Positions 1 to 5,128 of a stretch of DNA of 5,588 nt are shown one piece after another. Source of the DNA: a bacterium BMS3Bbin07 (GTDB taxonomy: Bacteria; Nitrospirota; Thermodesulfovibrionia; Thermodesulfovibrionales; JdFR-85); NCBI GenBank assembly GCA_002898135.1, contig BDTQ01000220.1, positions 1 to 5,588 on the forward strand. The letters run 5' to 3'. A program made the translations under genes and the position numbers. Below the pieces are notes generated by a model that was not told the origin of the DNA, made no database searches, and was given only the letters and a program-made list of their open reading frames with translations. The stretch's first letter is position 1, and each line of letters begins with the position of its first letter.

Positions 1-1563
1 GAACTTGAAAACAAGGGTGTAGTTATAAATGTTAAACCTCCTGAGGAGGTCTCTTTTTTCGGAAAGTTTTTACTCGGGATTCTACCGTGGGTTTTGATTA
101 TCGGCATCTGGGTATTCATAATGAAGAAAGCACAACAGGGCCCGGGAGGCCCCGGGGGACTCTTCTCCTTTGGTTCAAGCAAGGCAAAACTCTATGATGT
201 CAAAAACCCCACTGTAACCTTTAAGGATGTGGCCGGGATGGAGAATGTAAAACAGGAGCTGAAGGAAACAGTAGAATTCCTGAAGAATCCCTCTGAATAC
301 AAAAAACTTGGGGCAAAAGTCCCCAAGGGTGTGCTCCTGGTCGGTCCACCCGGCACAGGGAAGACTCTCCTTGCACGTTCGGTAGCAGGTGAGGCAGGTG
401 TTCCTTTTTACAGCAGCAGTGCATCTGAGTTTATAGAGATGTTTGTGGGTGTAGGGGCCGCCCGTGTCAGGGACATGTTCCAGAAGGCAAAAGCCTCACA
501 GCCAAGCATAATTTTTATTGACGAGATTGATGCCGTCGGGCGCACCCGTGGAACAGGCCTTGGAGGAGGGCATGATGAAAGGGAACAAACGCTGAATCAG
601 CTTTTAAGTGAAATGGATGGATTTGAGACTCACGAAGAAGTAATTGTTATGGCGGCAACAAACAGGCCGGATGTCCTTGACCCTGCTCTTCTCAGGCCGG
701 GCCGTTTTGACAGGCATATCGTTATTGACAGGCCAGGGTGGAGGGATCGTAAGGCCATCCTTGAGATTCACGTCAGGGATAAGGTGCTGGCTGACGATAT
801 TGACTTTGAAAGCATTGCAAAAGGGACCCCCGGCATGACAGGCGCAGACCTCGAAAACCTTGTGAATGAGGCTGCCCTTACTGCGGTAAGAAAGAAAAAA
901 GATGAAATAGATGCAAGTGATTTTGAAGAGGCCAGGGATAAAATCCTGATGGGTACTGTAAGAGAAGAACCTATCAGCAAAATAGAAAGACGGATAACCG
1001 CATACCATGAGTCGGGACACGCACTTGTTGCATATGAGCTGCCGAATGCCGACCCTATTTACAAAGTCAGCATCCTGCCTCGCGGGATGGCTATGGGTGT
1101 AACTCAACTCCTGCCCGAGGAAGACAGACATTATTATCCCAAGTCATACCTCATGAGCAAACTGAGCGTAGCCCTTGCCGGAAGGGTTGCCGAGAAGACG
1201 GCCTTTAATGATGTGAGCACGGGCGCACAGAATGACCTGAAAGAAGCGACTTCCCTTGCAGAGAAGATGGTAGCTCAGTGGGGTATGAGTGATAAAGTTG
1301 GTCCCCTGAATCTTGGGAGGGGAGAGGAACATCCATTTTTAGGAATGGAACTTGCTCAGCCCAAACACTACAGTGAGGAGATGGCATGGCTTATGGACCA
1401 GGAGATACGGAGGTTCATAACTGATGCGGAATCAAGAGCTGAGGAAATATTGGGCAATAACAGGCATGCCCTTGATAATTTAGCAGAGGCGCTTATAAAA
1501 GATGAAGTCCTGGACAGAGAGGATGTGGACCGCATAATAAAGGAATCAAAGGCAAAAGAATAA
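1..1563 (+). CDS. ftsH: ATP-dependent zinc metalloprotease FtsH, 5'-truncated by window edge
   Basis: Membrane-anchored AAA+ protease that unfolds and degrades misfolded membrane proteins and short-lived regulators. The frame is open from base 1, so this is the last 520 residues of a protein that is usually 600-650; an in-frame TTG at 94 is inside the gene and not a start. Seen in order: the end of the periplasmic domain, the second membrane helix (window residues ~23-41), a Gly-rich linker, Walker A GPPGTGKT (residues 115-122, bases 343-366), pore loop FVGVGAAR, Walker B IIFIDE (508-525), the second region of homology ending LRPGRFDR with both arginine fingers (to base 714), the zinc site HESGH (1006-1020) and the third zinc ligand Asp in NDLKEAT (1234-1236). 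All catalytic residues are present, so the enzyme should be active. One small difference: the usual SGSEF/SGSDF motif before the pore loop reads SASEF. It converges on the DsrE-like gene. No T-tailed rightward terminator is visible after the stop. Confidence 0.97.
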   Translation, partial: ELENKGVVINVKPPEEVSFFGKFLLGILPWVLIIGIWVFIMKKAQQGPGGPGGLFSFGSSKAKLYDVKNPTVTFKDVAGMENVKQELKETVEFLKNPSEYKKLGAKVPKGVLLVGPPGTGKTLLARSVAGEAGVPFYSSSASEFIEMFVGVGAARVRDMFQKAKASQPSIIFIDEIDAVGRTRGTGLGGGHDEREQTLNQLLSEMDGFETHEEVIVMAATNRPDVLDPALLRPGRFDRHIVIDRPGWRDRKAILEIHVRDKVLADDIDFESIAKGTPGMTGADLENLVNEAALTAVRKKKDEIDASDFEEARDKILMGTVREEPISKIERRITAYHESGHALVAYELPNADPIYKVSILPRGMAMGVTQLLPEEDRHYYPKSYLMSKLSVALAGRVAEKTAFNDVSTGAQNDLKEATSLAEKMVAQWGMSDKVGPLNLGRGEEHPFLGMELAQPKHYSEEMAWLMDQEIRRFITDAESRAEEILGNNRHALDNLAEALIKDEVLDREDVDRIIKESKAKE

Positions 1564-1625
1564 AACAGGATATTCCGGGGCCCCCCTTAAGGACAAAAGG
1601 TATTTACGGTGAATGGCCGGAGGTC

Positions 1626-1653
1626 AAAAAAATGGCCCCCCTCAGCGGGGGGC
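1626..1653 (-). terminator. Rho-independent terminator of the leftward gene block
   Basis: Read on the minus strand, a 7-bp stem GCCCCCC/GGGGGGC (arms 1647-1653 and 1635-1641) with a 5-nt loop is followed, after CAT-type bases, by seven consecutive T (complement of A1626-1632). This is a standard intrinsic terminator for transcription arriving from the DsrE-like gene. On the plus strand the same hairpin has no T-run behind it, so it would not be expected to stop ftsH transcription efficiently. Confidence 0.8.
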
Positions 1654-1690
1654 TGCAATGCAAGGATTTGGAGGGGGGAGATAAAACTAT

Positions 1691-1719
1691 CCCTGCAGTA
1701 GAAACCTGTTTCTGCAGGG
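1691..1719 (-). terminator. Stem-loop 5 bases after the DsrE-like stop codon
   Basis: Perfect 8-bp inverted repeat CCCTGCAG (1691-1698) / CTGCAGGG (1712-1719) with a 13-nt loop that itself contains GAAAC and GTTTC. On the minus strand it is followed by ATAGTTTTAT, a weak T tract. It may be a first, leaky terminator or a 3'-end stabilising hairpin ahead of the stronger terminator at 1653-1626. Confidence 0.5.
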
Positions 1720-1724
1720 TAAAC

Positions 1725-2210
1725 TTATATAAAGAGCGTTATATCCGCATCAAGGGCAAAGTCTAAGAACTCGGCAGCCCCGGCGACTTCAACACCCTCA
1801 ACAAGATCGTCCTTGCTCACCCCAGTCATCTCAAGCGTGGGGGCACAGGCTATCATCCTGACCCCGCCATCCTTGCACGCATCAATAAGTTCAGGAATCT
1901 TTGGCCAGTTAATCTTCTTTATCATTCCCTTCATCATGGTTGTTCCAATCGAGGTCATGCCGGGCAATATGCCAAGTATATTAGGCACAGGTATCGGTGA
2001 AGGCATTGCAGGGTTTGCTATAGGGGCCACCTGGAGCTTGTGATTTTTCTTCCTGTTCACTATCTCCACACCATAGAGCGTAAAGAATATTGCTGTTTCA
2101 ACATCCATTGCAGCTGCGGTTGAAGCAAGTATAAGCGGTGGATAGGCCATATCCATTGTCCCCTTGCTGGCAATTATCGCCATCCTTTTCTTCTTTTTTT
2201 CTTCAGACAT
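1725..2210 (-). CDS. DsrE/DsrF-like family protein, DsrE2-type
   Basis: 161-residue cytoplasmic protein of the DsrE/DsrF/DsrH-like superfamily, DsrE2 subgroup (sometimes labelled peroxiredoxin-like). After a Lys-rich start (EEKKKKR) comes the first strand and loop MAIIASKGTMDMAYPPLILASTAA, then an FFTLYG strand, the Pro-rich NPAMPSPIPVPNILGILPG segment typical of DsrE2, and MIACAPTLEMTG near the C-terminus. Cys122 in that last motif sits where the family's conserved, potentially persulfide-carrying Cys is found; Cys112 is a second one nearby. Characterised members pass sulfane sulfur alongside TusA and rhodanese, but neither partner gene is in the window, so the substrate is unknown. The ATG at 2210 is supported by AAGGAGG five bases upstream. 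A consensus promoter and structured leader precede it, and two hairpins follow the stop. Family call confident, precise role not. Confidence 0.88.
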   Translation of the reverse strand: MSEEKKKKRMAIIASKGTMDMAYPPLILASTAAAMDVETAIFFTLYGVEIVNRKKNHKLQVAPIANPAMPSPIPVPNILGILPGMTSIGTTMMKGMIKKINWPKIPELIDACKDGGVRMIACAPTLEMTGVSKDDLVEGVEVAGAAEFLDFALDADITLFI

Positions 2211-2310
2211 TTCTGCCTCCTTAAAGTTTTATTCGATCGGGGAAACCCCTTGACTATCCTGTAAGGGCACTCTTCTGCCGCATTAAGGACAGCCCTTCTT
2301 TCAGGGTCAT
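2211..2310 (-). promoter_or_regulatory. Structured 5' leader of the DsrE-like gene, candidate regulatory RNA
   Basis: About 100 nt lie between the predicted transcription start (~2310) and the ATG. The leader RNA contains alternating complementary blocks: CCCU/AGGG near the 5' end, AAGGGC (2297-2292) with GCCCUU (2268-2263), CCCUU with AAGGGG (~2251-2247), and GGGG-UUU-CCCC (2249-2239). In addition UCCUUAA (2289-2283) pairs perfectly with the Shine-Dalgarno region (2224-2218), and CUG (2292-2290) with CAG (2215-2213) extends this across a 2-nt bulge. Several of these pairings exclude one another. I recognise no known riboswitch class. The complementarities are seen directly; a regulatory role is inference. 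Confidence 0.45.
2216..2222 (-). promoter_or_regulatory. Ribosome binding site of the DsrE-like gene
   Basis: AAGGAGG on the minus strand, five bases from the ATG at 2210, close to a perfect anti-16S match. It fixes the start codon. The overlapping UUAAGGA (2224-2218) is exactly complementary to UCCUUAA in the leader (2289-2283), so the site can be hidden by base pairing. Confidence 0.85.
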
Positions 2311-2316
2311 ACTTTA

Positions 2317-2345
2317 ATTATACTTCCGGAGAGTTAAAATGTCAA
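2317..2345 (-). promoter_or_regulatory. Consensus sigma-70 promoter for the DsrE-like gene
   Basis: On the minus strand TTGACA (2345-2340) and TATAAT (2322-2317) both match the sigma-70 consensus at six of six positions and are separated by exactly 17 bp. Transcription should start about base 2310. The promoter lies 47 bases beyond the stop of the HDOD gene, so the DsrE-like gene can be expressed independently of the signalling pair upstream. Confidence 0.85.
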
Positions 2346-2378
2346 TAGAATTGTTAATCAAGAAACTATGCAATGAAT

Positions 2379-2388
2379 GGGGGGGGGG
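2379..2388. repeat. Homopolymer of ten G (C on the minus strand)
   Basis: A run of ten G lies three bases beyond the HDOD stop codon and 33 bases upstream of the -35 box of the DsrE-like promoter. It is outside any coding region. Tracts of this length are prone to slippage and to sequencing or assembly error. Confidence 0.9.
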
Positions 2389-2391
2389 AGT

Positions 2392-3213
2392 TTACATCTC
2401 AAAAAAGTTCTTAACAAGCGGGGATTCCTTTCTGACTATTGTTCCAATGTGTTCTATGTCTTCTTTTTTAAGGCCGCTTTTATAAAAAAGTCTTTCCTTG
2501 TCCTTGCTCCAGAAACCGTCAACCTCGTTTCTTGCGGTAAGAAGAGATGAGAGCGCCTCAGCAAGATGCACAGTGATGGCTATCCCCTTGTGTCTTTCGC
2601 ATCCCTTCAGATTATGGTGGTGTCTCACTGCAGAGATTATCTCATCCGGAAAGAGGGAATACTCCAAAAACCAGCCCCCGGCAGCGCTGTGGTCAACGTC
2701 AAAGAGCCCTTTTTCTTTTTCGGTTACCGCTTCATCAAACATTATAGGCCTGTATTCAGGGGCATAAAGGGTATAAAAGATAATCCTTCCAATATCATGC
2801 AGGAGTCCGGCAAGGAAGCATACAGCCCCTGAGGTAACAGGCACCTTATCGCAGAGGAGCCCGGCGATGAGGCCGACTTCATAGCTGTGAGCCCATAGTT
2901 CCCTCATCCTCCTGGCCTCGTCTTTGTCAAGGAGATCGAAGACGGATATGCTGATAGCGATACTTCTGACAAGGTCGTAACCCAAAAGCAGGGTTGCCTG
3001 CTCAAGGTTATTTATCAAACCTGAATGCCAGAAATACGGGGCATTGGCTATTGCCACTACCCTCTCGGAAAGGCTCTGGTCATGTTGAATTATCTCGGAC
3101 AGATCAACGAATGATGAATTTTCGTCACTGATAGTCTCCAAAAGCCGTTTCATTACAACGGGTATGGTTGAAAGGGTCTTCAGGCTGCTGATATCTCTTT
3201 GTATATCTCTCAC
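2392..3213 (-). CDS. HDOD domain signalling protein
   Basis: 273-residue soluble protein made of one HDOD domain (residues ~8-215), a family related to HD-GYP phosphodiesterases and usually found in bacterial signalling. Seen: LSTIPVVMKRLLETISDENSS, then the HDQSLSERVVAIANAPYF helix and NNLEQATLLLGYDLVRSIAIS, the usual HDOD start. HD-type metal ligands are partly kept: His109, the His139-Asp140 pair in LLHDIG, His175 and HHHN at 198-201. The final Asp of the HD signature is replaced by Glu219 in VHLAEAL, so phosphohydrolase activity is uncertain, and many HDOD proteins act as non-enzymatic adaptors. The GTG start at 3213 overlaps the TGA of the preceding gene (GTGA, 3213-3210) and has GGGAG seven bases upstream (3225-3221), indicating translational coupling. 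No terminator is visible before the DsrE-like gene, so read-through is possible. Confidence 0.9.
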   Translation of the reverse strand: MRDIQRDISSLKTLSTIPVVMKRLLETISDENSSFVDLSEIIQHDQSLSERVVAIANAPYFWHSGLINNLEQATLLLGYDLVRSIAISISVFDLLDKDEARRMRELWAHSYEVGLIAGLLCDKVPVTSGAVCFLAGLLHDIGRIIFYTLYAPEYRPIMFDEAVTEKEKGLFDVDHSAAGGWFLEYSLFPDEIISAVRHHHNLKGCERHKGIAITVHLAEALSSLLTARNEVDGFWSKDKERLFYKSGLKKEDIEHIGTIVRKESPLVKNFFEM

Positions 3214-4130
3214 CGGTCATCTCCCGGCGAATTGTCAAACAGGGTCTTGAACCGTTCAATGCTTACAGGTTTTTCAAGGATCCTTATATTCCCTCTCTTC
3301 TTCAGCAACTCCACTTCAAATGAAAGAATATCACCGGTCAGCAGCCAAAGTCTGTTCTTGTCAATAAATTCCTCTGCCTTCTGCATAAAGGTTATCCCGT
3401 TCATCTCCGGCATCCTGAGATCAACAAGCACAAAATCAAACTTCTCTTTAACCAGCAGATCAAGTGCCTTAAGAGGTGAGCGCAAAACCGTAGCTTCATG
3501 TCCCAGGAGTTCCAGAAACTCTCTGAATACATCAACAACAATCGCATCGTCATCAACAACGAGGATCCTCAATGACCCGTTCCCCTTCCTGGGAGAACAG
3601 GTTTTTAATAAGGGAATCTCGATGCGAAAACTTCTGCCCTTGCTTGAGAGCTTAAAGGCCATCGCTCCCCCGTGAATTTTGATAATCCTGTGGGCAAGGG
3701 GTGTGCCGAGGCCCCTCATCTTTCCGGGAATATCGTGTGATTTGAAAATATCGAACAATTCGTCCGAGGAGTCAAGAATGGAGTCACTGAGGTTTAATAC
3801 GGCCTTTCCCTCATGTTTGACGGTTGAGACCATAAGCTGTTTCTCTCCCTCATAGGTTTCAAAGGACTTTATGATACCCAGCAGCATATGGAGCAGGGCT
3901 TGCGATAAGAGATGAAAGTCACCTTTAACGAAAAGTGGATCCTTGTGCAGGCATACAGAGACGGCAATATTCCTGGCCCTCATCTGGTACTCCAACAGTG
4001 AAACAGCCTTCCTGACCAGACCGTTAAGGTCCAGGGTAGCAGCTCCGGCGAGTTCCTTTTGTGGGCTAAATATCTTTAAGGGATTGCTCTTTTCCATCAT
4101 TCTTACCATTATGCGCAATACAGTTACCAT
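3210..4130 (-). CDS. Degenerate histidine-kinase ATPase domain fused to a receiver domain
   Basis: 306 residues in two parts. Residues ~33-175 resemble a HATPase_c domain: LDLNGLVRKAVSLLEYQMRA, then the N-box region QALLHMLLGIIKSF and a G2-like RGLGTPLAHRIIKIHGG. The Mg/ATP-binding Asn residues of the N-box are His81 and Gly85, and no DxGxG G1 box is seen, so ATP binding looks impaired. No dimerisation/phosphoacceptor His domain precedes it; the short N-terminus resembles only the end of such a domain. Residues ~187-300 are a receiver with all key residues: acidic Asp193-195, phosphoacceptor Asp237 in LVDLRMPEMNG, Thr265 and Lys287 in LEKP. It probably accepts phosphate from a kinase encoded elsewhere. 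The start is uncertain: ATG at 4130 has no clear ribosome site, an in-frame stop lies at 4154-4152, and internal ATGs follow within 12 codons. It is coupled to the HDOD gene. It could also be a 5'-truncated hybrid kinase. Confidence 0.82.
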   Translation of the reverse strand: MVTVLRIMVRMMEKSNPLKIFSPQKELAGAATLDLNGLVRKAVSLLEYQMRARNIAVSVCLHKDPLFVKGDFHLLSQALLHMLLGIIKSFETYEGEKQLMVSTVKHEGKAVLNLSDSILDSSDELFDIFKSHDIPGKMRGLGTPLAHRIIKIHGGAMAFKLSSKGRSFRIEIPLLKTCSPRKGNGSLRILVVDDDAIVVDVFREFLELLGHEATVLRSPLKALDLLVKEKFDFVLVDLRMPEMNGITFMQKAEEFIDKNRLWLLTGDILSFEVELLKKRGNIRILEKPVSIERFKTLFDNSPGDDR

Positions 4131-4301
4131 TTTAGCAGAAAATTGGAAAAATTAAAATTTCCGGGGTGGAGCAATTCTTTATTTCAGGATTAAAGGTTAA
4201 AGTTTATAGGAACTTTGTCCGATAGTAGCTGGAGGATAGACTGTATCCATGCCTGGTACAATACCGGAAACTTTCCCATAAGGCTTGAAGTCAATATAAT
4301 T
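4131..4301. other. Divergent intergenic region
   Basis: 171 bases, AT-rich on the left, separate the leftward signalling pair from the rightward cytochrome gene and must hold both start regions. No convincing -35/-10 pair was found for either direction. A 6-bp inverted repeat AAAGTT-N6-AACTTT (4199-4216) is the only operator-like symmetry seen. A small GGATA-N5-TATCC hairpin also occurs near 4234-4248. Confidence 0.4.
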
Positions 4302-4739
4302 ATGAGGGTTTTGATATTTTTCATCTTTTTCCTTTCATGCCTGGCATATCCTTTGATTGCCCGGGGCACAGGACCGCATAATGAGATTATATTAAATACA
4401 GATATACGGTGTTCGGAGTGTCACCAAACTCTCTTCCTTAACGAGGTATCTCCAGAATTTAATGATGCCACTGACAGTATATGCTTGAGGTGTCATCAGG
4501 GAGAGAGGAAGCTATTTTCCCATCCGGTGGGGGTTAAGGTAAGGCCTGCTTTTTCTGAAGAGATGCCCTTAAGCAGTGATGGCAGGCTGATGTGCATTAC
4601 GTGTCACACCTTTCACTCCTCTTTTTATATGCCCATCCTCAAGAAGAAGGTTTATTTAAGAAGGATTGTTATGGAGAAAAACTTTTGTCTCAGATGTCAC
4701 AGACAGGACCTTCCGGATAAAACACTCGTCTCATATTGA
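4302..4739 (+). CDS. Secreted tetraheme c-type cytochrome
   Basis: 145-residue periplasmic electron carrier. The ATG at 4302 is chosen because it gives a Sec signal peptide (MRVLIFFIFFLSCLAYPLIA); the longer reading from TTG at 4215 adds 29 residues with no signal character. The ribosome site is weak (GAAG, 11 bases upstream). Four CXXCH heme c motifs are present: CSECH (residues 37-41), CLRCH (61-65), CITCH (98-102) and CLRCH (129-133). HPVG at 74-77 and the TCHTFHSS segment are typical of doubled-CXXCH cytochromes. Besides the four proximal His, only His26, His74 and His105 are available as distal ligands, so at least one heme cannot be bis-His within the monomer. There is no membrane anchor after the signal and no lipobox of normal form. 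It stands alone on its strand, so the redox partner is unknown. Confidence 0.87.
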   Translation: MRVLIFFIFFLSCLAYPLIARGTGPHNEIILNTDIRCSECHQTLFLNEVSPEFNDATDSICLRCHQGERKLFSHPVGVKVRPAFSEEMPLSSDGRLMCITCHTFHSSFYMPILKKKVYLRRIVMEKNFCLRCHRQDLPDKTLVSY

Positions 4740-4812
4740 TACCTGTTGTGCCCCCGGATAACCCTTGTTATTAAAAGTTCATAAATATAAATCCCTGAAG
4801 AGTTTATGATAT

Positions 4813-4818
4813 TATAAT
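4813..4818 (+). promoter_or_regulatory. Possible -10 element upstream of tRNA-Ala
   Basis: TATAAT at 4813-4818 would start transcription near 4825, about 35 bases before the tRNA. No recognisable -35 hexamer sits 16-18 bp upstream (bases there read AATCCC), so this is a partial promoter call. Confidence 0.35.
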
Positions 4819-4859
4819 GTATCGAATCAGGTTGAGTATGACCCATGCGGTCACTTTTT

Positions 4860-4935
4860 GGGCGGTTAGCTCAGTTGGGAGAGCGCCAGAATCGCACTCT
4901 GGAGGTCGGGGGTTCGACCCCCCTACCGTCCACCA
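4860..4935 (+). tRNA. tRNA-Ala, anticodon CGC
   Basis: 76 nt that fold by hand into a complete cloverleaf with encoded CCA (4933-4935). The acceptor stem GGGCGGT/ACCGTCC includes a G3-U70 wobble, the main identity element of alanine tRNA. The D-stem is GCTC/GAGC, the anticodon stem CCAGA/TCTGG encloses loop ATCGCAC with anticodon CGC at 4893-4895, the variable loop is AGGTC, and the T-arm GGGGG-TTCGACC-CCCCT has a final G-U pair. It decodes GCG. Discriminator base is A4932. The first G is base 4860, inside the TTTTTGGGCGG stretch. Confidence 0.95.
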
Positions 4936-5034
4936 AACAAAACCCTGCTCTTTACACACCCCCGCCTTCCCAGGACTCTTTTTTACCTGCTTGCTCCGCA
5001 CACTTACCTCATTCCGCCCCTACCGTCAAAACCA
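4920..5034 (+). repeat. Direct repeat of the tRNA-Ala 3' end
   Basis: CCCCTACCGTC in the tRNA T-arm/acceptor (4920-4930) recurs exactly at 5017-5027, 97 bases later. With an 8-base gap, equal to loss of CACCAAAC, the match continues into AAAACC in both copies. This looks like a partial, decayed duplication of the tRNA end, as left by integration or recombination at a tRNA gene, but the copy is short. Confidence 0.5.
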
Positions 5035-5053
5035 GGAATGTTCGTAACTCTTT

Positions 5054-5082
5054 CCCCTCTATCAAGAGGGGATTAAGGGGTG
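5054..5082. repeat. Palindromic REP-like intergenic element
   Basis: CCCCTC-TATCAA-GAGGGG (5054-5071) forms a 6-bp GC-rich stem with a 6-nt loop and is followed by ATTAAGGGGTGTG. Neither strand has a proper T-run immediately after the stem, so it is not a standard terminator. A palindrome plus an AAGGGG tail between genes is the usual look of dispersed REP-type repeats. Only one copy is in this window, so dispersal cannot be shown here. Confidence 0.45.
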
Positions 5083-5128
5083 TGTTCCTTTTAAAAACCA
5101 TGTTTTTTATTTGCCGGCCTAAGAACAA

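Noticed and set aside
604..1131. 175-codon open frame on the minus strand inside ftsH
   Set aside because: Lies fully antisense to strongly conserved FtsH coding sequence and resembles no known domain.
3199..3675. 158-codon open frame on the plus strand opposite the receiver domain
   Set aside because: Ser-rich composition and exact overlap with the conserved receiver identify it as an antisense shadow.
4215..4301. Longer start (TTG) for the cytochrome gene
   Set aside because: The extra 29 residues have no signal-like features and would bury the obvious signal peptide that begins at ATG 4302.
4131..4301. Cyclic-di-GMP or other known riboswitch ahead of the cytochrome
   Set aside because: None of the conserved aptamer core motifs I know could be found.
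4839..4859. TGACC-CATGC-GGTCA hairpin followed by CTTTTT just before the tRNA
   Set aside because: Looks like a small terminator, but the stem is only 5 bp and the T-run abuts the first tRNA base; more likely chance within the tRNA precursor leader.
4979..4984. T6 run after tRNA-Ala as its terminator
   Set aside because: Only a 4-bp CCTG/CAGG pairing with a very long loop precedes it, so no stable stem supports termination.
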